A DNA stretch of 29,820 bases, taken from NCBI GenBank assembly GCA_000482145.1, contig AUXH01000190.1, positions 1-29,820 on the forward strand, written 5' to 3'. Position 1 is the first letter of the stretch; each line of letters starts with the position of its first letter. The DNA is from Strigomonas culicis (lineage: Eukaryota; Euglenozoa; Kinetoplastea; Trypanosomatida; Trypanosomatidae). The position numbers and the translations under genes were made by a program. Below the pieces are notes generated by a model. It had not been told where the DNA came from. It worked only from the letters and a program-made list of their open reading frames with translations, and made no database searches. Of the stretch, positions 1-6,422 are shown piece after piece.

Positions 1-2
1 AG

Positions 3-467
3 CCGGCGCCGGCTCCCGCGCCGCCGCCGGCCCCCGCGCCGCCGCCGGTCAGCCGCGCGGACGACGCCTCGCAGACGCCGCCGCGGGCAGACGACGGGTC
101 GCAGACGGCGCAGGTGGAGGACGCGGCGACGAACACACCCATGGCGCGCCAGGCGGAGCAGCGGCACCTCTTCGACGCCATGTGGGTGACCGCCGACGAG
201 CGCTACATCAACCAAGGGAAGCGCGGCTTCGACGTGCCGGTGTACTTCGTGCCGGACGTGGAGGGCCGCGCGCGCGACAACCTGCGGCGCGCCTCCGGGC
301 AGCCGGCGGCCGAGGGCGCCGCGCCGGCCCCCGCCGAGGGCGAGGCGCCGCTGGCGGCCCCCGCCGAGGCCGACGATGGCCAACCCCCGCCGTCGGAGGA
401 TAGCGGTGTCGGGGAGGGAAGCGGCGCGATCTTCATCGCGCCGAGCACGGAGAATCATGAACTATGA
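3..467 (+). CDS. 3' end of an unrecognised protein (5' partial)
   Basis: The frame is open from the left window edge to a TGA at 465-467, so the true start lies outside the window. About 154 residues are visible. They open with a Pro/Ala-rich stretch (PAPAPAPPPAPAPPPV) and continue into a more ordered segment with HLFDAMWVTADERYINQGKR and FDVPVYFVPDVEG. The tail is Ala/Pro/Glu-rich and low in complexity. The aromatic middle segment is the only part likely to be conserved. GTG and ATG codons inside the frame are not convincing starts because the same codon bias continues upstream of them. I do not recognise the family and assign no function. Confidence 0.75.
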   Translation, partial: PAPAPAPPPAPAPPPVSRADDASQTPPRADDGSQTAQVEDAATNTPMARQAEQRHLFDAMWVTADERYINQGKRGFDVPVYFVPDVEGRARDNLRRASGQPAAEGAAPAPAEGEAPLAAPAEADDGQPPPSEDSGVGEGSGAIFIAPSTENHEL

Positions 468-939
468 TGCGGCGTGGGAGTGTGTTTGTGTGTGCGGGTG
501 CAGATGTACAGATGGGATTGCTGAGTTTTCCTTTTCCCCCTGAGAAAAAAAGAGGAAAAAAAAAGATGTTTCTTTCCATCTAAAGGAGAGAAAAAAAAAG
601 AAGAAAACAGAGAATATTCATCTGAATCAGCGTTGTACAATTTAGATTTGTTTCATTTTTTTTTTTGTCTTCCATGCTTTTGAATATGTAAGTTATTTAT
701 CGTGGCAGAGGCGCACGCATGGGCATATATGTAAATGCAACACCATCGTACTATCAACAAAACAAAACAAAACAAGACAGCAGGCACACCTTGAAGCCAT
801 CACGTGAACAAGGAAGCGTAGCCAAGCAAGCTTTTTTCTTCCTTTGTTTGTGTTTTTGCTACATGTTCTCGTGTACAAAAGCGTCTTTTCTCGCCTACTT
901 TCTCGTTTTTTTTTCCTCCTAAATACATAGCTTCTGCAT

Positions 940-980
940 CTCTTTTTCCTTTTTTTTTGGTCAATACTCTCTTTCTGTAG
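940..980 (+). promoter_or_regulatory. Predicted polypyrimidine tract and spliced-leader acceptor for the 1059 gene
   Basis: A pyrimidine run at 940-958 is followed by the first AG at 979-980, giving a predicted 5' UTR of about 78 bases that contains a GA repeat. The rest of the 468-1058 spacer is AT-rich with A-runs near 543-605 and T-runs near 655-665. I see no gene in it; it should hold the upstream gene's 3' UTR and poly(A) region. Confidence 0.6.
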
Positions 981-1000
981 AGCTGCAAGCGAGCGATACA

Positions 1001-1023
1001 GAGAGAGAGAGAGAGAGAGAGAG
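1001..1023 (+). repeat. (GA)n microsatellite in the predicted 5' UTR
   Basis: Eleven uninterrupted GA units plus a final G lie between the predicted acceptor AG (979-980) and the ATG at 1059. If that AG is used the repeat is in the mature mRNA leader. Confidence 0.9.
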
Positions 1024-1058
1024 CAAAAATAAAAGAATAAAAATAACAAAATAGAGCC

Positions 1059-2663
1059 ATGCCGTCACCTTCACATTCGGCGGCGACGGCTACGTCCCCG
1101 TCCGACGCGAGTACCACCGGCAGCACTTCCACCTCCGCCGCCGGTGCCCGCTCGGGCAGCGCGGGCAGCTCCTACAGTTACTACAGCAGTGGCAGCGGCA
1201 GCGTGCGGGCGCCCGCGCGGCAGCCGACGCCTCACACGCCCTTGATCCCGCCCGCCGGCAGCCTCAACAGCCGCGGGCTGGATGCGCTGTCCGCCGCCTC
1301 CACCGCCGGCCAGACGGCGCCGGCGGCGGCCGCCAGCCCCGCCGCCTCCCCGGCAGCGACCAGCTCCGGCGTCAGCTCGTCCGCAGACGAGCTGCCGCTG
1401 GAGCGGAGCGAGCCGTCGAGCTGGCCGCCGGCGGCGGCGGTGCGCGGCCCGGGGGAGGCGGGGCTGGCGCTGGAGGTGGTGCGCAGCGACCCCGTGCTGT
1501 CGTCCGGCGCGCTCGTGCCCATCTACGGCCCACCGCCGCCGCCGCGCCCGCCGGTGGTGTCCACCATCGCGACGCGCGTGCTGCCGCTGCCGCCGACCGA
1601 CGCGGTGCTGGAGCAGCGACGGCAGGGCGGCTGCATGCCGTACCCGAGCCGCCTCACTTACCGCATGGTCGCGCGGCCTCACGCCATCGCGGGCGACACC
1701 ATCCCGGTCGTCGAGCAGCCCGCGTCGCAGGTCGACGCGGCCGCGGCGGAGGATCAGGACAAGGTGCGCGCGCGGCACGCCAAGGCGGACGTCGCCTGCG
1801 GCTGCTGCGCGCTCGGCGCGGCGCGCTTCTGGCGGCGCCGGCACCAGATCGAGAGCCGCGACGCCGCGCGGCAGCACATCAACACGACGGTGCTGCGCGG
1901 CCACCACGTCCCGCTCGTGCCCTTCGAGACCCGCCGGCGCGAGGACGCGGCCCACGCGGGGGCGCCCACGGTGGAGGAGGCCCGCCACATCCAGGAGTGC
2001 TGCGGCCGCCACCTGCCGGACCATGGCGACCCTATGCACCAGGTTCTGTGCAAGGCCCGACCCCACCGCCCAGCGGCGGTCTTTGTGTTCAAAACGTCGC
2101 ACTCGATGGGCGGCGAGGCGACCGTGCGGCACTGCGCGCGCAGCAACTTCCTCGTGCCAGAGGAGCCCGTCGCCTTCTGGCTCCCCCAGCTGCACGAGCG
2201 GCGCCAGCTGCTGCTCGGGGAGATCGAGGAGTCGGAGGTGTTCTCCATCGCGTCGGAGGTCAGCCGGCTGTCGGACGGCGATCGGCTGCTGGACGACCGC
2301 GAGCAGCTCGCGCATCTGGAGCACCGCATCCGCCGCGAGCAGCGCAAGATCGAGGAAGAGCAGCAGCTGGCGCACCGCCCCCGCGCCACCGGCCGAGGCG
2401 CGGCGGCGGCGGCGGCGCCGACCGGCAACGTGCACTACTACGTGGACTCCGTCTACGGCATCAAGTACGACCCGACGCAGGAAAAGCGCCGCAGCCTCAT
2501 CGACAGCCTGCGCAGCTCGATCAGCGGCAGCGACGCGGACGTCGTGCGGGCGGAGGCCTCCCTCCGAGAGGCGCGGGAGACGAAGCGGCGGCTACAGAGC
2601 ATTTCGCCACCGCACGTGACGCCGCTGCGCCGGACGCATTCGCCTTTTGGTTTTGCGGGCTAG
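1059..2663 (+). CDS. Unrecognised protein with disordered N-terminus and C-terminal helix
   Basis: The reading frame encodes 534 residues ending at TAG. The ATG is the first after the predicted trans-splice site. Residues 1-130 are Ser/Ala/Thr/Pro-rich and probably disordered. The middle is richer in aromatic and charged residues and contains a Cys/Trp/Arg patch (ACGCCALGAARFWRRRHQIE, about residues 246-265). A charged helix or short coiled coil follows (LEHRIRREQRKIEEEQQ, about 420-440). The C-terminus has the short segment NVHYYVDSVYGIKYDP followed by a Ser/Arg-rich region. I know of no enzyme signature here. The composition would fit a cytoskeletal or scaffold protein, but that is only a guess. 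Confidence 0.85.
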   Translation: MPSPSHSAATATSPSDASTTGSTSTSAAGARSGSAGSSYSYYSSGSGSVRAPARQPTPHTPLIPPAGSLNSRGLDALSAASTAGQTAPAAAASPAASPAATSSGVSSSADELPLERSEPSSWPPAAAVRGPGEAGLALEVVRSDPVLSSGALVPIYGPPPPPRPPVVSTIATRVLPLPPTDAVLEQRRQGGCMPYPSRLTYRMVARPHAIAGDTIPVVEQPASQVDAAAAEDQDKVRARHAKADVACGCCALGAARFWRRRHQIESRDAARQHINTTVLRGHHVPLVPFETRRREDAAHAGAPTVEEARHIQECCGRHLPDHGDPMHQVLCKARPHRPAAVFVFKTSHSMGGEATVRHCARSNFLVPEEPVAFWLPQLHERRQLLLGEIEESEVFSIASEVSRLSDGDRLLDDREQLAHLEHRIRREQRKIEEEQQLAHRPRATGRGAAAAAAPTGNVHYYVDSVYGIKYDPTQEKRRSLIDSLRSSISGSDADVVRAEASLREARETKRRLQSISPPHVTPLRRTHSPFGFAG

Positions 2664-3051
2664 TAAAGGGCTGCAACGGGGACACATGCATCGGTTGGTG
2701 TTGTCTTGCATGCTCCTTCCGCTTTGTATCTATATTTGTACTATACTGTACCATTGAACTTATCACTTTTTTTTCTCTCTTCTGTACACTCTTTTTTTTA
2801 CTTTTTATTTCTTCCAACACATTTTTTTTTCTTAAAAAGAAATGCTTCTTTTGTACTGTAGAAGGACTGTGATTGACGGTAGCACTAACAGGCGTGGTGC
2901 GTTTTTGGAAATTCTTATGCAAAATTCTGTATCTCTTCTTTCTCTTCTTTTTTTTTTACTTATTCCTTTTTCTGTTTGTATCTGGCAAGTACCTCACCGT
3001 ATGGTAGGTAGGTAGTTTACCCACGCACTACAGTATATACACCTCTGGATA

Positions 3052-3131
3052 TTTCTTTTTCTTTTCACTGGTAGCGTATCGTTTTTTTTTTTTGACCGCC
3101 ACCACCAAAACGCAAACAAAATCACAAACAG
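3052..3131 (+). promoter_or_regulatory. Predicted polypyrimidine tracts and spliced-leader acceptor for the NAD kinase gene
   Basis: A pyrimidine tract at 3052-3067 is followed by AG at 3073-3074, and a T-run at about 3082-3093 by AG at 3130-3131. Either could accept the spliced leader; the second gives a leader of about 45 bases. The 2664-3176 spacer also holds an earlier pyrimidine-rich stretch (about 2931-2975) and no convincing gene. Confidence 0.55.
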
Positions 3132-3156
3132 CAAAAAAGTAACAATAGGAACCAAA

Positions 3157-3174
3157 CAACAACAACAACAACAA
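3157..3174 (+). repeat. (CAA)6 just upstream of the NAD kinase start codon
   Basis: Six perfect CAA units end two bases before the ATG at 3177, in an A/C-only context that should be unstructured in RNA. A similar (CAA)7 lies upstream of the BIVM homologue at 23786-23806. Confidence 0.9.
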
Positions 3175-3176
3175 AA

Positions 3177-5693
3177 ATGTTGCGGCGCTCGCTGCGATGG
3201 ATGTGCAGTTACGCGTCGGCGATACCGCCCAACGCACGAATAGGCATCTTCCCGATTCACTTAGACCCCCCCACGCTGCAGCACCAGCAGATCTTTAGGC
3301 TGTTGCTGGACCTCGACGAGCGGGTGGGCAGCCACCCCTCGCAGCGATCCTGCCGACCGAATTCAAAACTGCAGCCACCGCCGCAGGGGCCGGAGTCCAT
3401 GCCAGGGTCTGCCCTTTCCTCCCCTCGAATACCTGCGGCGGAGGACTGTCGGGATAGTGGCTGCGGCATCTACGTGCCACCGAGCTTCGCCTACCTCAAC
3501 TCCTTCGCGCGGAGCCTGCGCCAAGACAGCCAGCTCGCACCCTTCGACGACCTCATCCTCGTGCCCAACACGCGCTACCCGGTCAACCTGCGGGAGTCGA
3601 CGCACCTCGCCGCGCTGGCGGTGCTCGCGACGCGCGGGCTGCCGCACGTGCACATCGAGTTCGCCGCGCTGGAGCACCCGGACGAGTCGATGCCGATCAT
3701 CTCGGAACTGTGCTACCGCTACCCCAACGCAGCGCTCGTGCACTGGCTACACGACGCCTACGAGATGCAGGGCTGGTGCGGCTTCAGCGACATGAAGCTG
3801 CAGGTACCACTGCTGCTGCTGCAGACGGCGAGCTACCCGCCGGCCGCCCTCTCTCAGCACTACGACGGCGCCGCCACCGGCGTCCCGGCGGTGCTGTACT
3901 CGAAGCTGTACCAGCCGCCGGAGGGCGCCGCCGAGCTGTCCGGCACGGAGCGCGGCTACTACCGCCGCGTCCAGTCGCAGCTGGACCGCATCTCGGACTA
4001 CCGCTGTAACCGCCACCTGCACCAGTCCGCGTGCACCGATGCGACCGCCAGCGGCGCGTCGGTGGAGGACCGCTACGAGGCGCCCGCCGCCGACGAGCTG
4101 TTGGCCTCCGACGACGCCGCCGCAGGCACGCCGGCGGTGCCGGCGATGCGTGAATGCGTGCGGGGGCCGTGGTGGCTGACGCCCGGCGGCCGCGGCAGCG
4201 ACGCGGTCGAGATCAGCCACGCCTACGCGGACTCGCCGAACATCAGCTGGCTCGGCATCAGCTACGACGAGGAGGCCGCCGCGCGGCTCAAGTGGCTCGC
4301 GCGCTCCTACTATCGCCACCACCTCCACCTCCCCCCCCCAGGAGCTCGCGCCCGCGATGGCGGAGCCGCGCGCGGCCCCCGGCCAGAAGGCGCTGCAGCC
4401 GCCGAGCGTGGCGCGGCCAGCGCCGCCCGCGGGGGAGGGGGGCCGGCCGCCGGCGGAGCGAAGGAGAAGCCTTCTGCGGGCGGCCAGGCGGAGCCGATCC
4501 GCACCTACCACTTCTTCGCCCCCCGCAACGTGTGCCAGCTCATCCAGGAGCTGTACCCCCCCACCGCGGAGTACACGAGCCCGCCGTCGGCGGAGGCAGC
4601 GGGCGACAACGACGGCAGCGCGCCGCCGCCGCCGCCGCCGCCCATCCCGATGGTCGAGGTGCACCCCGTGGTGCGGACGACGGGCGCCGACGTGCGGCAC
4701 GCGCTGTGGGAGCGGGAGCTGGACCTGCGCTACATTCTGAGCGACTGCGTGCAGCGTTATATCCGCAGCCACGCGCTGTACCAGGACTCGCGCAAGACGT
4801 CGACGAACGGCGGCAACCGCGGCGGGGTGGTGGGCGGCGGCGCGGCCGGCGCGGCCGCCACGAGCCGCCGCGGCTTCGTGCCGAAGGACAGCACGGTCAT
4901 GTCCTTCCCGGGCGTGATGCCGCGGCTGGAGCTGCACTACGACAAGAACAACCTGCAGGCGCGGGAGCAGTACGACCGGCTGAAGCTGTTCCAGTGCCAG
5001 GCCGGCGAGGAGCCGGACCTGATCGTGCCCATCGGCGGCGACGGCTACATGATGCACTGCATCCGCCGCAACTGGAGCCGCTTCACGCCCTTCTACGGCG
5101 TGAACGCCGGCCACGCCGGCCACCTGCTGAACGACTGCGCGACGCTGGACGAGCTCTTCTCGTCGCCACTGAAGCTGCACAGCATGACGATGCTGTACTG
5201 CCAGGCGGAGAAGGAGACGCCGATGGGCGAGCGCGTGCTGCTGTCCGAGCTCGCCTTCAACGACGCGTGGGTCGAGCGCGCGAGCGGGCAGACGGCGCTC
5301 ATCCGCATCCTCGTGAACGGCGAGGAGCGCATCCGCCGGCTGCGCGGCGACGGCGCGCTCGTGTCGACGGCGGCCGGCAGCACCGCGTACAGCAAGGCGC
5401 TCGGCGCCTCCCCGGTGCCGGTCGGCGCGCCGCTCATCCAGGTGGTGGGCAACAACGTGGTGTCGCCGGCGGAGTGGCGGCCCGCGCACCTGGAGCAGGA
5501 GGACCAGGTCGAGTTCGAGGTGATCGACTGCGTCAAGCGCCCGTGCCGGTGCTACGTGGACTCGGTGGACATGGGCATCGTGACGCGGCTGATGGTGCGC
5601 TCGAGCCGCATCGCGGGGGTCACGCTCGCCTTCTCCAAGAGCTGCGACCTGCAGCACAAACTGTACGAGATGCAGTTCCCGAACCGACTCTGA
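3177..5693 (+). CDS. NAD kinase (ATP-NAD kinase family), long N-terminal extension
   Basis: The 838-residue protein should phosphorylate NAD to NADP using ATP. The catalytic domain is at the C-terminus: the diagnostic GGDG nucleotide motif is at residues 620-623 (VPIGGDGYMMH), followed by GVNAGHAGHLL at 641-651, the counterpart of the family's G.N.G..GFL segment, and DGALVSTAAGSTAYS starting at D725, the conserved D(G)...ST..GSTAY motif. Typical NAD kinases have about 300-450 residues, so roughly half of this protein is extra. Residues 95-300 look folded (LNSFARSL, PNTRYPVNLRESTHLAALAV) but I do not recognise them. Residues about 385-435 and the Pro-run near 482 are low-complexity inserts. 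The first 15 residues (MLRRSLRWMCSYASA) resemble a mitochondrial presequence. The kinase call is firm; location is inferred. Confidence 0.93.
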   Translation: MLRRSLRWMCSYASAIPPNARIGIFPIHLDPPTLQHQQIFRLLLDLDERVGSHPSQRSCRPNSKLQPPPQGPESMPGSALSSPRIPAAEDCRDSGCGIYVPPSFAYLNSFARSLRQDSQLAPFDDLILVPNTRYPVNLRESTHLAALAVLATRGLPHVHIEFAALEHPDESMPIISELCYRYPNAALVHWLHDAYEMQGWCGFSDMKLQVPLLLLQTASYPPAALSQHYDGAATGVPAVLYSKLYQPPEGAAELSGTERGYYRRVQSQLDRISDYRCNRHLHQSACTDATASGASVEDRYEAPAADELLASDDAAAGTPAVPAMRECVRGPWWLTPGGRGSDAVEISHAYADSPNISWLGISYDEEAAARLKWLARSYYRHHLHLPPPGARARDGGAARGPRPEGAAAAERGAASAARGGGGPAAGGAKEKPSAGGQAEPIRTYHFFAPRNVCQLIQELYPPTAEYTSPPSAEAAGDNDGSAPPPPPPPIPMVEVHPVVRTTGADVRHALWERELDLRYILSDCVQRYIRSHALYQDSRKTSTNGGNRGGVVGGGAAGAAATSRRGFVPKDSTVMSFPGVMPRLELHYDKNNLQAREQYDRLKLFQCQAGEEPDLIVPIGGDGYMMHCIRRNWSRFTPFYGVNAGHAGHLLNDCATLDELFSSPLKLHSMTMLYCQAEKETPMGERVLLSELAFNDAWVERASGQTALIRILVNGEERIRRLRGDGALVSTAAGSTAYSKALGASPVPVGAPLIQVVGNNVVSPAEWRPAHLEQEDQVEFEVIDCVKRPCRCYVDSVDMGIVTRLMVRSSRIAGVTLAFSKSCDLQHKLYEMQFPNRL

Positions 5694-6251
5694 GGAGTGA
5701 GAGGGGTGGGGGATGGCTGGAAGGGAGACCCATCAGCAAGCAAACATGCGAGCAAACAAACAAAAAAACAAACAAAAAAAATGTTGGAGGAAGAGAGGGA
5801 AATAAATGGAAACTGTGAGCAGGTGATAATCGTTGCGCTTCTTGCGTTTATGTGTGATGATGGTAGTGATGCTGATCACTATGACTCTCTCTTTTTTTGT
5901 TTTTCTCTTCTTTGAAACTACAAACAAACCAACCAGACACGTTCTATTCTATTTGTATAATTAGCGTTAGGTGGAGCTGTACATAGGTGCGTGTGAACCC
6001 TACCACCACCACAGCAACAACACCAACAAACCGAAAAATCAAAAAAAAAATACATTGTTCATTAAAAAACAAAAACAAAAAAAACACCTTGCGTGTGTGC
6101 GTGTGCATACAACACTACTCTTTCGTTTGTTTGCTGAATCATACGTATGTATATTTTGTTGAAGCACGTCCTCTTACGTTTCACACGTAAAGTTATGCAG
6201 GCTCAACGCTGCAGGCGACTGGTGCATCTCCAATCCCTCTATCTTACACAT

Positions 6252-6274
6252 TCTCTCTCTCTCTCTCTCTCTCT
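6252..6274 (+). repeat. (TC)n microsatellite
   Basis: An uninterrupted TC run of about 23 bases, probably serving as part of a trans-splicing polypyrimidine tract. Confidence 0.9.
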
Positions 6275-6360
6275 TTCTATATATTCATATGGCACACAGC
6301 TAACCCAATAGATCATTAACATACTTGTCGTTACTTCCGAACGTTTTTCTTCATAGATAG
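6252..6360 (+). promoter_or_regulatory. Predicted trans-splicing region for the CAP-H gene
   Basis: A CT tract (6252-6274) is followed by AG at 6298-6299, 6355-6356 and 6359-6360. A second pyrimidine-rich stretch (6380-6418) reaches almost to the ATG at 6423 with no AG between, so the acceptor is probably one of the upstream AGs and that tract falls in the leader. The 5694-6422 spacer is the longest in the window (729 bases). It is AT-rich with A/C-rich stretches near 5755-5780 and 6000-6090, and I see no gene in it. Confidence 0.5.
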
Positions 6361-6365
6361 AAAAT

Positions 6366-6379
6366 ATTATTATTATTAT
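6366..6379 (+). repeat. (ATT)n short tandem repeat
   Basis: Four ATT units and a partial fifth between the candidate acceptor AGs and the CAP-H start codon. Confidence 0.8.
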
Positions 6380-6422
6380 CCTTTTTTTTTGTGTTTGTTT
6401 TATTTCTCCCCCCTTTTCGACC

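Noticed and set aside
1001..1023. GA repeat as a possible transcription start or GAGA-type promoter element
   Set aside because: No strand switch or other Pol II start feature is nearby; the repeat is within a spacer of a single-direction cluster and is more simply a leader microsatellite.
3747..5657. A 636-codon antisense ORF opposite the NAD kinase
   Set aside because: Arg/Ala/His/Val-rich product explained by the codon bias of the sense gene, which has diagnostic kinase motifs.
5697..6190. Small ORFs in the 5694-6422 spacer
   Set aside because: They are Lys/Asn- or Phe-rich translations of A/C and T tracts with no GC-rich codon bias and no recognisable domain.
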